Source: Arthrobacter sp. PsM3
GTDB taxonomy: Bacteria; Actinomycetota; Actinomycetes; Actinomycetales; Micrococcaceae
Length of the DNA stretch: 33,609 nt
Assembly (NCBI RefSeq): GCF_030433895.1
Contig: NZ_JARUXE010000043.1
Span: forward strand, 1 to 33,609
Direction: 5' to 3'
Position numbers and translations under genes: made by a program. Below are positions 13,575 to 22,176 of this stretch, piece after piece (within the stretch, counting starts at the first letter, position 1; each line of letters starts with the position of its first letter). Below the pieces are notes generated by a model. That model had not been told where the DNA came from. It worked only from the letters and a program-made list of their open reading frames with translations, and ran no database searches.

Positions 13575-14939
13575 TTAGGCGTTCGCCTTGATGGCCGAGG
13601 CCAGGACCTGGAGGCCGTCCAGCAGCAGCTCGTCGCTGATGACCAGCGGCGGCAGCAGCCGGATGACGTTGCCGTAGGTGCCGCAGGTGAGGATGATGAC
13701 ACCCTCCTTGAGGCAGGCCGCGGCCACGGCCTTGGTCAGTTCCGGGTTCGGTTCCTTCGAGCCGGCCTGAACCAGTTCGATGGCCAGCATCGCGCCGCGC
13801 CCGCGGACGTCGCCGATGACCGAAGTATCAGAAAGTTCAGTCGCCAGTTCGCGCAGCTTGCCGAGGGCGATCTCCTCGATGTGCTTGGCACGGGCGTTGA
13901 GGCCGTACTGCTCCATGGAGCCGATGGACGCCAGCGCCGCGGCGCACGCCACCGGGTTGCCGCCGTAGGTGCCGCCGAGGCCGCCCGGGTGGACGGCGTC
14001 GAGCAGTTCGGCGCGGCCGGTGATGGCGGAGAGCGGCATGCCGCCGGCGATGCCCTTGGCCATGGTGATGATGTCCGGGATGACGCCCTCGTGGTTCACG
14101 GCGAACCATTCACCGGTCCGGCAGAAACCGGACTGGACCTCGTCGGCGATGAAGACGATGCCCTTGTCCTTGGCCCACGCGGCCAGCGCCGGCAGGAACC
14201 CCTCCGCCGGGACAATGAAGCCGCCCTCGCCCTGGATGGGTTCGATGATGATCGCGGCAACCTGCTCGCCGCCAATCTGCTTCTCGATCATGCTGATGGC
14301 GCGTTTGGCGGCCTCGGCCCCCGTGATCTCCGGGTTTTCCTCGCGGTACGGGTAGCTCATCGGCATGCGGTAGATCTCGGGCGCGAACGGTCCGAAGTTG
14401 GTCTTGTAGGGCATGGCCTTGGCGGTCAGCGCCATGGTGAGGTTGGTGCGGCCGTGGTAGGCGTGGTCGAAGGCGACGACGGCGTCACGGCCGGTGGCGA
14501 GGCGGGCCACTTTGACGGCGTTTTCCACGGCTTCGGCGCCGGAGTTGAACAGCACGGTGCGCTTCTCGTGGTCCCCGGGCGTGAGGCGGTTCAGCTGCTC
14601 GGCGACGGCCACGTAGCCCTCGTACGGCGTGACCATGAAGCAGGTGTGGGTGAAGTGCTCCACGGCTTCCTTGACCGCGCCGACGACGGCCGGGTCGGAG
14701 GCCCCGACGCTGGTCACGGCGATGCCTGAGCCCAGGTCGATGAAGGAGTTGCCGTCGACGTCGTGGATGATGCCGCCGTCGGCGTCGGCGACAAACACGG
14801 GGACGCTGGACGCGACGCCGGCGGCGACGACGGCCTTGCGGCGTTCGGTCAGCGCAAGGGACTTCGGGCCTGGGAAGTCGGCCTGGACGCGGCGCTTCTG
14901 CTCAAGACGGTAGGTGATGTCGTAGGCGGTGCTGGTCAT
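13575..14939 (-). CDS. gabT: 4-aminobutyrate--2-oxoglutarate aminotransferase
   Basis: Cytosolic PLP enzyme of 454 residues, class III aminotransferase. It moves the amino group of GABA to 2-oxoglutarate, giving succinic semialdehyde and glutamate. Visible are the phosphate-binding NSGAEA (132-137), the cofactor Asp in FIADEVQSG (Asp266), the PLP Lys295 in TMAKGIAGG, and GGTYGGNPVACAA near the second phosphate contact. Length is typical. It lies 95 bases downstream of the aldehyde dehydrogenase on the same strand, and the pair is divergent from a PucR-type regulator. This arrangement supports GABA, or putrescine via GABA, as the substrate. Confidence 0.95.
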   Translation of the reverse strand: MTSTAYDITYRLEQKRRVQADFPGPKSLALTERRKAVVAAGVASSVPVFVADADGGIIHDVDGNSFIDLGSGIAVTSVGASDPAVVGAVKEAVEHFTHTCFMVTPYEGYVAVAEQLNRLTPGDHEKRTVLFNSGAEAVENAVKVARLATGRDAVVAFDHAYHGRTNLTMALTAKAMPYKTNFGPFAPEIYRMPMSYPYREENPEITGAEAAKRAISMIEKQIGGEQVAAIIIEPIQGEGGFIVPAEGFLPALAAWAKDKGIVFIADEVQSGFCRTGEWFAVNHEGVIPDIITMAKGIAGGMPLSAITGRAELLDAVHPGGLGGTYGGNPVACAAALASIGSMEQYGLNARAKHIEEIALGKLRELATELSDTSVIGDVRGRGAMLAIELVQAGSKEPNPELTKAVAAACLKEGVIILTCGTYGNVIRLLPPLVISDELLLDGLQVLASAIKANA

Positions 14940-15034
14940 GGGAAAGCCTTTCTTGACTCAATGGGGCCACGCCGGCAGGGTTCCTGGCCGGAGCGGAGCG
15001 AGGTTAGGGCGCCGGTGGGGACTAAGCGAGAGCG

Positions 15035-16465
15035 TTATGCATCTAATGCAGACATAACGTGCTTGATGCGGGTGTAGTCCTCCACCCCGTACATGGAGAG
15101 GTCCTTGCCGTAGCCGGACTGCTTGAAGCCGCCGTGCGGCATTTCGGCGGTAAGGAGGATGTGGGTGTTGATCCAGACGGCGCCGAAATCCAGGTCGCGG
15201 CTGAGGCGCATGGCCGTGCCGTGGTTGGAGGTCCAGACGCTGGAGGCGAGGGCGTAGTCGACGTCGTTCGCCAGCTCCACGGCCTCTTCCTCGGTGCTGA
15301 ATTTCTGCACTGTGATGACCGGGCCGAAGGCTTCCTTCTGGACGATGTCGTCGCTCTGCTTGGCGCCGGTGACGATGGTGGGCTCGAAGAAGAACCCCTT
15401 CTCGCCGGCCTGGTGGCCGCCGGTCTCGATCCGGCAGTTGGCCGGGAGGGACTCCACCAGGGCCTTGACCGTGTTGAAGTGGTTGACGTTGTTCAGCGGG
15501 CCGAAGTAGTTGTCCTCGTCGTTCTGCGAGCCGGTGCGCAGGGTCTTCGTGTGCTCCACGAGGGCCGCCACGAGATCGTCATAGGCGGTGTCCTGGACCA
15601 GCACGCGGGCGATCGCGGTGCAGTCCTGTCCGGCGTTGAAGAAGGCGAACTCGGCGATGGCCGCGGCGCTCTTCTTGATGTCGGCGTCGGCGAAAACCAC
15701 CGCGGGGGCCTTGCCGCCGAGCTCCAGGTGGGCGCGCTTGAGGCCCTTCGCGGCGCCGGAGGCGACGGCGATGCCGGCCCGGACGGAGCCGGTGATCGAG
15801 ACGAGGCCGGGGACCTTGTGCTCCACCATCAGGGCGCCGGTCTCGCCGGTGCCCAGGACGACGTTGAGCACGCCGGCCGGGAAGATCCCGCCGGCGAGGC
15901 GGGCCAGGACCAGGGTGGATTCCGGGGTGGTGTCCGAGGGCTTGAGCACGATGGTGTTGCCCGCGGCCAGGGCGGGGCCGATCTTCCAGATGGCCATCAG
16001 GAACGGGTAGTTCCAGGGCGCGACCTGCGCGACGACGCCGATCGGTTCGCGCCGGACATAGGAGGTGTGGCCCTCGAAGTATTCTCCGGCGGACTTGCCC
16101 TCCATGATGCGGGCGGCCCCGGCGAAGAAGCGCAGCTGGTCGGCGCCGGCGGCAACCTCCTCGGAGGCGATCAGCGAGCGGACCTGGCCGGTGTTGCGGT
16201 GCTGGGCGTCGACGAGCTCGTCGCTGTTCGCCTCGACGGCGTCGGCGAGCTTGAGCAGCATGAGCTGGCGCTGCCCCGGCGTCGTGCGCTTCCAGCTTTT
16301 GAAGGCGTCCTTCGCGGCGGTCATGGCGGCGTCGACGTCGGCCTGCACCGAGACCGGCGACTTCGCAACGACGTCGCCGTTGGTGGGGTTGACGATGTCC
16401 AGCATCGCGGTGCCGGCGGGGGTGACGAACTCGCCGTTGATGAAGTTCTGCAAGGTTTGAACCAC
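15035..16465 (-). CDS. Gamma-aminobutyraldehyde / succinate-semialdehyde dehydrogenase family protein
   Basis: NAD(P)-dependent aldehyde dehydrogenase of 476 residues. Seen are the oxyanion Asn in APWNYPF (Asn152), the general base Glu248 in LELGGK and the nucleophile Cys282 in NAGQDC. Overall it resembles the PatD/PuuC group that oxidises 4-aminobutyraldehyde from putrescine to GABA. A role as the succinate-semialdehyde step after GabT is equally compatible with its place. The GTG at 16465 is chosen because AAGAGG lies about 8 bases before it; a TTG at 16474 touches that site. It is the first gene of the operon with gabT. Confidence 0.88.
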   Translation of the reverse strand: MVQTLQNFINGEFVTPAGTAMLDIVNPTNGDVVAKSPVSVQADVDAAMTAAKDAFKSWKRTTPGQRQLMLLKLADAVEANSDELVDAQHRNTGQVRSLIASEEVAAGADQLRFFAGAARIMEGKSAGEYFEGHTSYVRREPIGVVAQVAPWNYPFLMAIWKIGPALAAGNTIVLKPSDTTPESTLVLARLAGGIFPAGVLNVVLGTGETGALMVEHKVPGLVSITGSVRAGIAVASGAAKGLKRAHLELGGKAPAVVFADADIKKSAAAIAEFAFFNAGQDCTAIARVLVQDTAYDDLVAALVEHTKTLRTGSQNDEDNYFGPLNNVNHFNTVKALVESLPANCRIETGGHQAGEKGFFFEPTIVTGAKQSDDIVQKEAFGPVITVQKFSTEEEAVELANDVDYALASSVWTSNHGTAMRLSRDLDFGAVWINTHILLTAEMPHGGFKQSGYGKDLSMYGVEDYTRIKHVMSALDA

Positions 16466-16610
16466 GGTGTGCAACCTCTTTCACGCTGAAAAGGACCCAA
16501 TGAGACTGCTCCGAGCCTATGCCAGCCGGTCAACCCCGGGGAATAGTCACCTGCACACCGTTGTCGCCAAATTTTAGTGCGCTTGACCAGCCCCCGGTTA
16601 TCCTGATTCC
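16466..16610. promoter_or_regulatory. Divergent control region of the GABA operon and pucR gene
   Basis: This 145-base region between divergent genes holds two inverted copies of TTGACC: GGTCAA at 16528-16533 and TTGACC at 16583-16588, both next to C-rich runs. TATCCT at 16599-16604 ends 6 bases before the regulator's ATG, which has no ribosome-binding site, so that gene is probably leaderless. The inverted hexamers are candidate half-sites for the PucR protein or -35 elements. Confidence 0.45.
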
Positions 16611-18053
16611 ATGGCCATTTCACTCGCTGCCCTGCTGGCGGTGCCATCCCTTAAACTCGCCAAGGCCGGCCTCGCCGAAACCACCTGGCACCAGGACATC
16701 GTCTGGGTGGCAGTCACCGAGCAGGAGGACCCGCAGCGCTTCCTCAACGGCGGCGAACTGATCCTCACTACCGGCATGCGGCTCAAGAGCGCCCCGGAAC
16801 AGCGCCGCTTTGTGCGCCAGGTCCAGCGCGCCGGGGCGGTGGGAATCGGGTTCGGCATCGGCCTGACGCACGACGCCGTGCCTCCGGCCCTGATTGCCGA
16901 GGCCAACCGCTGGGGGCTGCCGGTGGTCGAGGTGCCGTACGAGACGCCGTTCATCGCGATCGGCAAGCTCGTCGCGGACGCCCAGTCCGCGGACCACTTC
17001 ACCAAGCTGGAGCGGCTCATCGCCGGGCACCAGATCCTGGCCCGGGCCCTGCTCACCGGCGGCGGCCTCGCCGAACTCCTCAAGCACCTCGGTTCCATGC
17101 TGCGCACCGACATCGTGATGACCCAGTTCACCGCCCAGCTCTACAACAGCGTCCCCGGCCATCCCGCGCCGAGCGCCGAGGGCTGGGCGTCCTTCCCGAT
17201 CCCCACCGGCCGCCGCGACGCGTGCACACTGTGGGTCAAACAGCCCTTCGAGGACTCGGGGATCGTCGGCTACGCCCAGAACCTGATCAGCGTCGAGCTC
17301 AACAACATGGTCAAGCAGCGCCAGTCCCAGCGCGCCCTGGCCGGGCAGGTCCTCGAGGACGTAATCCACGGGACCCTGGAGCCCAGCGAAGCCACGCGGC
17401 GGCTCGCCGGGATCGGCGTCAACAGCACCCGCCGGAATGTGGTCCTGCTGGCCGAGTCCGCCGCGCACTTCAAACAGCTCGGGACCTCCTCGCTGCCGCA
17501 GCCGCTCGAGAAGTCGGTGAGCGCCGTCGTCGGCAAGGACCTGGTGGCGGTGGTGCCCGACGACGGCAGCGGCGCCAGCGCGCTGGCCCGGAGCCTCAGC
17601 GACCACCTGGCCGAGGCCGGGATCCACGCCACGATCGGGATCGGCGGGGCGTACACCAAGCCCAACGGGCTGCGCTGGAGCTACTTCGAGGCCCGCGATG
17701 CGGCCAGCCACGGCCTGCCCGTGAACGAACCCGAGCGGCTGAGCCTGACCTCGCTGCTGCTGGCCAGCGAGGACGTGCCGCTGGCGGACATGGCCAACGA
17801 GGCCCTCAATCCGCTCCGGACCTTCGACGCCGCCCACGGCGCCGAGCTGATGGCGACGCTGGAGAGCTACCTGAACAACAACGGCTCGGTGGCCGCCGTC
17901 GCCGAGGCGCTCACGCTGCACCGGAACACGGTCCGCTACCGGCTGGCGCAGATCACCGAACTCACCGGCTACGACCCTGCCCAGACCTCGGACCGGGTGC
18001 AGCTCTGGCTCGCCCTGGCCGTGCAGCGCCTGGGCGCCCGCCACCCCCACTGA
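16611..18053 (+). CDS. PucR-family transcriptional regulator of GABA catabolism
   Basis: Protein of 480 residues. The N-terminal part (about 1-125) is a purine-catabolism-regulator-like domain, with GGELILTTG and GLPVVEVPYETPF. A middle GGDEF-like region follows (about 270-400), and the C-terminal winged helix is SVAAVAEALTLHRNTVRYRL (about 427-446), the conserved PucR DNA-binding helix. In Corynebacterium glutamicum a PucR-type protein, GabR, activates gabTDP; the divergent placement here suggests the same job, inferred from context. The ATG follows a -10-like TATCCT by 6 bases and lacks a Shine-Dalgarno, consistent with a leaderless message. A large palindrome follows 24 bases after the stop. 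Confidence 0.92.
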   Translation: MAISLAALLAVPSLKLAKAGLAETTWHQDIVWVAVTEQEDPQRFLNGGELILTTGMRLKSAPEQRRFVRQVQRAGAVGIGFGIGLTHDAVPPALIAEANRWGLPVVEVPYETPFIAIGKLVADAQSADHFTKLERLIAGHQILARALLTGGGLAELLKHLGSMLRTDIVMTQFTAQLYNSVPGHPAPSAEGWASFPIPTGRRDACTLWVKQPFEDSGIVGYAQNLISVELNNMVKQRQSQRALAGQVLEDVIHGTLEPSEATRRLAGIGVNSTRRNVVLLAESAAHFKQLGTSSLPQPLEKSVSAVVGKDLVAVVPDDGSGASALARSLSDHLAEAGIHATIGIGGAYTKPNGLRWSYFEARDAASHGLPVNEPERLSLTSLLLASEDVPLADMANEALNPLRTFDAAHGAELMATLESYLNNNGSVAAVAEALTLHRNTVRYRLAQITELTGYDPAQTSDRVQLWLALAVQRLGARHPH

Positions 18054-18077
18054 CCCCCTCCCCTCCCCCACCCCCAG

Positions 18078-18144
18078 AGCAACGCGGGGTCACATCCGGC
18101 CCATCCGGGGCCCCAGCATGGGCGCGATGTGACCCCGCGTTGCT
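18078..18144. repeat. Dispersed palindrome, copy 1
   Basis: Perfect 19-bp arms start AGCAACGCGGGGTCA and end TGACCCCGCGTTGCT, with inner CCCAT/ATGGG pairing and a short loop. The element starts 24 bases after the pucR stop. It belongs with three related palindromes at 22025, 27706 and 31811. Position suggests a terminator or 3'-end element; the repetition suggests a REP-like family. Confidence 0.9.
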
Positions 18145-18430
18145 GGTGGAGGACGACGGCGGCGGGTCGCGTTCCCTGGGTTGGCGCACCAGTCCCCGGA
18201 CGGCCGCGGGGTTTGGCGCGTCAATAGGGTCTTAGTGCCGTAGACCCGGATTCCGGCCAGGGCCAACACTGGAAAAGGCAGGTCGCTGCACGGGAGTGCG
18301 CGCGACGGGTGCCTACGACTCACCGGCCCCCGTTCCCGTCCCCGTTCCCCGGGTGAAATTGCCGGTCCCGTTGGTGTCGCGGTGCGGTTGCCTGATTCGC
18401 CCTAGGAAGTAACCGACTAGGAGGCCGAGC
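18145..18430. other. Leader region of the ppk2 gene
   Basis: Together with palindrome copy 1 this makes a 377-base gene-free stretch after pucR. It contains short CCGTTCCC/CCCGTTCC iterations near 18330-18352 and TTGCCT (18388-18393) upstream of ppk2. I could not recognise a riboswitch or a clear promoter pair. No open frame here has coding character. Confidence 0.4.
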
Positions 18431-19252
18431 GTGGGCAAAAAGAAGAAGAACAAGAAGAGCGCCGACGAGGAGCTCGGGACAAAGATGCGCCGCAAGGAGT
18501 ACGAGGCGGAAATGGCCAAGCTGCAGGGCGAGCTGGTCGCCTTGCAGGAGTGGGTCAAGTCCACCGGAGCCAAGATCTGCATCGTGTTCGAGGGCCGTGA
18601 CACCGCCGGCAAGGGCGGCACGATCAAACGCATCGTCGAGCGCGTGAGCCCCCGCGTGTTCCGGGTGGTGGCACTGCCCACCCCGACGGACCGGGAAAAA
18701 TCCCAGATGTACCTCCAGCGTTATATGTCGCATTTCCCCGCGGCCGGCGAGGTGGTCATCTTCGACCGCAGCTGGTACAACCGGGCCGGCGTCGAGCCCG
18801 TCATGGGTTTCTGCACCCCGGAACAGACCGAAAAGTTCCTCAACATGACCCCGCTTGTGGAGAAGGCAATGGTCGACTCCGGAATCATCCTGCTCAAGTT
18901 CTGGCTCGAGGTCAGCGCCGACGAGCAGACCCGGCGGCTCAAGAGCCGCATGGACGACCCGCGCAAGACGTGGAAGCTCTCGCCGATGGATTTGAAGTCC
19001 TACAGCCGCTGGTACGACTACTCCCGGGCACGGGACGCCATGTTCGAGGCAACCGACACCGCCTGGGCGCCCTGGTACGTCGCGAACAACGACGTCAAGA
19101 AGCGCGGCCGGCTCAACATCATCAGCCACCTGCTGAGCCAGGTGCCTTACGAGCCATTCCCGGGGCTCGACGTCGAACTGCCGAAGCGGCAGAAGGCCGG
19201 CGACTACACCGAGCCGACCCTGACGCCGCGGCAGATTCCCACCCCGTTCTGA
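18431..19252 (+). CDS. ppk2: Polyphosphate kinase 2 family protein
   Basis: Cytosolic enzyme of 273 residues that transfers phosphate between polyphosphate and a nucleotide. The fold is a P-loop kinase: Walker A EGRDTAGKGG (54-63), Walker B FDRSWYNRAGVE (111-122) and the lid Arg-rich RRLKSRMDDPRKTWKLSPMD. One-domain PPK2 of this size usually uses polyphosphate to phosphorylate ADP or GDP; which subclass applies is not decided. The N-terminus is Lys-rich (GKKKKNKK), which may help to hold polyphosphate. GTG start with AGGAGG 6 bases upstream. The P-type ATPase follows 25 bases later, so the two are co-transcribed. Confidence 0.95.
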   Translation: MGKKKKNKKSADEELGTKMRRKEYEAEMAKLQGELVALQEWVKSTGAKICIVFEGRDTAGKGGTIKRIVERVSPRVFRVVALPTPTDREKSQMYLQRYMSHFPAAGEVVIFDRSWYNRAGVEPVMGFCTPEQTEKFLNMTPLVEKAMVDSGIILLKFWLEVSADEQTRRLKSRMDDPRKTWKLSPMDLKSYSRWYDYSRARDAMFEATDTAWAPWYVANNDVKKRGRLNIISHLLSQVPYEPFPGLDVELPKRQKAGDYTEPTLTPRQIPTPF

Positions 19253-19277
19253 GCAGTGCCTCGATGAGGAGTACGTC

Positions 19278-22010
19278 ATGACCGACAAGTCCGGAGCAGC
19301 AGCAGGGGTAGTCCCGGCCGAGGCGGACGCGACCTGGTACGCGCTGGCACCCGGGGAGGTCGCAGCCGAGCTGCGGGTGGAGCCGGCCCGCGGACTGAGC
19401 GCCGCCGAGGCGCAGCAAAGACTGCAGGAGTACGGCCCCAACGCCCTGGCCGCGGCGAAGCAGGAGCCGGTCTGGAAGCAGTTCTTCAAGCACTACGCGG
19501 ACTACATGCAGATCGTGCTTGTGGTCGCCGCGCTGGTCAGCCTCCTGATCGAGGAATACGGGACCGCCATTGGCCTCGCCGTCCTGACCCTGTTCAACGC
19601 CTGGCTGGGCTACCACCAGGAGGGCAAGGCCGAGGCCGCCGCCGCGTCCCTGGGCAGGATGATGAAGGCTATGGCCAAGGTGCGCCGCGACGGCGTCATG
19701 GCGGAGGTCCCCGCCGAGCAGATTGTTCCCGGCGATATCGTGGTGGTCGACGCCGGTGACCGCGTCCCCGCCGACGGCCGGATCATCCTGGCGGCCACCC
19801 TGCAGATCGAGGAGGGCGCCCTGACCGGCGAGAGCGTCGCCGTCGAGAAGGAGACCGCCTCCATCAGCCGGCACGACGTCGGCCTCGGTGACCGCGTCAA
19901 CATGGCGTTCATGAACACCAACGTGACCCGCGGCCACGGCGAAATCCTCGTGACCACCACCGGCATGGGGTCGGAGGTGGGACACATCGCCCACATGCTC
20001 TCCGGACAGAAAGCGGAGAAGACCCCGCTCACCAAGCAGGTGGACCGGCTCACCATCTTCATCATCGTCGCGGCCCTCTTCGCTTTCATCGCCATCGTCG
20101 TAATGGGCCTGGCCCAGGGCGAATCCTTCGCGGTGCTCTTCGGGATCGGCGTGGCGCTGGCCGTTGGCTCGATCCCGGACGCGCTGCCCGCCGTCGTCAC
20201 CACCATCCTGTCCGTCGGCTCGGTCAACATGGCCAAGAAGAACGCCATCATGAAGGTCCTGCCCGCGGTGGAGACCCTGGGCTCCACCTCGGCGATCAAT
20301 TCGGACAAGACCGGCACCCTGACCCTGAACCAGATGACGGTCCGCGAGATCACCACGGTGCAGCACCACTACACGGTGAGCGGTGAGGGCTACAGCTTCG
20401 ACGGCCAGGTCCAGCGGACCACCGGCGACGCCGAACGGGACCTGGACTACGTGATGTTCCCCTGCGCGCTGTGCAACGACTCCGACATCCAGGACGGCGA
20501 GGTCATCGGGGACCCCACTGAGGCGGCGCTGTACGTGCTCGCGCAGAAGGGCGGCGTGGACGTCACGGCGTTCCGCAGGAACAACCCGCGGGTGGCCTCG
20601 GTCCCCTTCGACTCCGACTACAAGTTCATGGCCACGTTCCACCGGATGCCCGGCGCCGACGGCAGGCCGGTCATCCGGGCCTACGTGAAGGGGGCGCCCG
20701 ACGTCGTCCTCAGCAGGTCCTCGACCGGGCGGATGCCGGGCGGCCGCGCCCAGGCCCTCACGGAGGAAACGCGCGCGCGGGTGCTCGCCGAGAACGAGCG
20801 CATCGCCAGCCAGGGCCGGCGGGTACTGGCCCTGGCGCAGCGCGAGTTCGACCCGGCGACGTTCGATCCGTCAAGTGACCTCATGGCGCTCATGCAGGAC
20901 CTGGAGATCAGCGCCCTGATCGGCGAGGTCGACCCGCCCCGCGCGGAGGCGGTGGCCGCCATCGCCACGGCGAAGCAGGCCGGCATCCGGGTCCGGATGA
21001 TCACCGGAGACCACGCCGTCACCGCGGCGGCGATCGCCGAGGAACTGGGCATCAGGGGCCGGGCGGTCACCGGGGCCGAGTTCGCGGCGATGACCGACGC
21101 GGAAGCCGACAGCCAGGTGGACGGCATCGGCGTGATCGCCCGGGTGGCGCCCGAACACAAGGTCCGGCTGGTCGAGGTGCTCAAGCGCAAGGGCCACGTC
21201 GTGGCCATGACCGGCGATGGCGTGAACGATGCGCCGGCGATCGCGGCGGCGGACATCGGGATCGCGATGGGCATCACGGGCACCGACGTCGCCAAGGGCG
21301 CGGCCAAGATGATCCTCGCCGACGACAACTTCGCCACCATCGTGGCGGCCGTTGAAGAGGGCCGGCTGGTGTACGACAACCTGCAGAAGTTCATCCGGAT
21401 CCAGGTCGCGAACCTGTTTATGTTCATCCTGGCGTTCATCGGATCGTCCGCCTTCGCGATCGCCGGGACGGCGCTGTTCAGCCCGGCCCAGGTGCTGTGG
21501 ATCCACATGGCGATTGTCGCGCCCATCGGCGCGGTGATGGGCCTGGACCTCGCGACGCCGGGCATCATGGACCGCAAGCCGCGGCCCTTTAATCAGCCGA
21601 TCATCGTCCGGTCCATGATGTTGCGGCTGGTCGGCGTCGGACTGTTCCTGGCGGCCGCGACCCTGGTCCTCGTGCAGCTCGGCAAGACCTCCTACGGCTC
21701 ACTCGAGGTCGGCCAGAGCATGGGGGTTGTGGGTCTGGGGCTGATGAACATCGCCGTTGCCCTCAACCTGCGCTACCCCACGGAGAGCGCCTTCGGTCCC
21801 TCCACGCTGTCCAACCCGAAGCTGCTGTGGGCCTTCGCGTGGGCCTTCGTCGGTTCAATGCTGATCACCCAGATGCGGGTGCTGCAGGACCTGTTCGGCA
21901 CGGTCCCGCTCACCGGCCAGCAGTGGCTTGCCTGCCTGGTTCCGGCCGTGCTGCTGCTGGTCCTCGGCGAACTCTTCAAGATCCTCCTCCGGGCCCGCCA
22001 CGCCCACTAG
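19278..22010 (+). CDS. P-type cation-transporting ATPase, type II-like, atypical ion site
   Basis: Membrane pump of 910 residues with the full cytosolic engine: actuator TGES (183-186), phosphorylation motif DKTGT (Asp343), MKVLPAVETLGS before it, TGDGVNDAP (645-653) and about ten membrane helices. The overall layout matches PacL/SERCA-type ATPases. The membrane motifs that coordinate Ca2+ differ: TM4 has IPDALPA where PEGLPA is usual, and TM6 (about 738-757) reads WIHMAIVAPIGAVMGLDLATPG where NxxTDxxPA is usual. The transported ion is therefore not predictable. RBS GAGGAG about 7 bases before ATG. It shares a transcript with ppk2. Palindrome copy 2 lies 14 bases after the stop. Confidence 0.92.
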   Translation: MTDKSGAAAGVVPAEADATWYALAPGEVAAELRVEPARGLSAAEAQQRLQEYGPNALAAAKQEPVWKQFFKHYADYMQIVLVVAALVSLLIEEYGTAIGLAVLTLFNAWLGYHQEGKAEAAAASLGRMMKAMAKVRRDGVMAEVPAEQIVPGDIVVVDAGDRVPADGRIILAATLQIEEGALTGESVAVEKETASISRHDVGLGDRVNMAFMNTNVTRGHGEILVTTTGMGSEVGHIAHMLSGQKAEKTPLTKQVDRLTIFIIVAALFAFIAIVVMGLAQGESFAVLFGIGVALAVGSIPDALPAVVTTILSVGSVNMAKKNAIMKVLPAVETLGSTSAINSDKTGTLTLNQMTVREITTVQHHYTVSGEGYSFDGQVQRTTGDAERDLDYVMFPCALCNDSDIQDGEVIGDPTEAALYVLAQKGGVDVTAFRRNNPRVASVPFDSDYKFMATFHRMPGADGRPVIRAYVKGAPDVVLSRSSTGRMPGGRAQALTEETRARVLAENERIASQGRRVLALAQREFDPATFDPSSDLMALMQDLEISALIGEVDPPRAEAVAAIATAKQAGIRVRMITGDHAVTAAAIAEELGIRGRAVTGAEFAAMTDAEADSQVDGIGVIARVAPEHKVRLVEVLKRKGHVVAMTGDGVNDAPAIAAADIGIAMGITGTDVAKGAAKMILADDNFATIVAAVEEGRLVYDNLQKFIRIQVANLFMFILAFIGSSAFAIAGTALFSPAQVLWIHMAIVAPIGAVMGLDLATPGIMDRKPRPFNQPIIVRSMMLRLVGVGLFLAAATLVLVQLGKTSYGSLEVGQSMGVVGLGLMNIAVALNLRYPTESAFGPSTLSNPKLLWAFAWAFVGSMLITQMRVLQDLFGTVPLTGQQWLACLVPAVLLLVLGELFKILLRARHAH

Positions 22011-22024
22011 CCCCACCTCCAGAG

Positions 22025-22087
22025 CAACGCGGGGTCACATCGCGCCCATCCCGGGCCCCAACATGGGCGCGATGTGACCCCGCGTTG
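22025..22087. repeat. Dispersed palindrome, copy 2
   Basis: Perfect 25-bp arms at 22025-22049 and 22063-22087 enclose a 13-base loop. The outer part is CAACGCGGGGTCACAT and the inner part CGCGCCCAT. It begins 14 bases after the P-type ATPase stop. Relative to copy 4 the middle of the arm differs on both sides in a compensating way, so pairing is kept. Confidence 0.92.
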
Positions 22088-22142
22088 GGGTTGGAGGGCG
22101 ACGGCGGCCGTGTCACCTGCCGAGATTTCCGCCACTAAAAGC

Positions 22143-22170
22143 TCGACATCAAACATCAAACGTCTAACCT
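22143..22170 (+). promoter_or_regulatory. Probable leaderless promoter of the MFS-gntR operon
   Basis: TCGACA (22143-22148), a 16-base spacer and TAACCT (22165-22170) form a recognisable sigma-70-type promoter. The -10 box ends 6 bases before the ATG at 22177, so transcription should start at or next to the start codon. The spacer contains ACATCAAACATCAAACG, two CATCAAA iterations that could be the operator of the co-transcribed GntR regulator. Confidence 0.55.
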
Positions 22171-22176
22171 TTAGGA

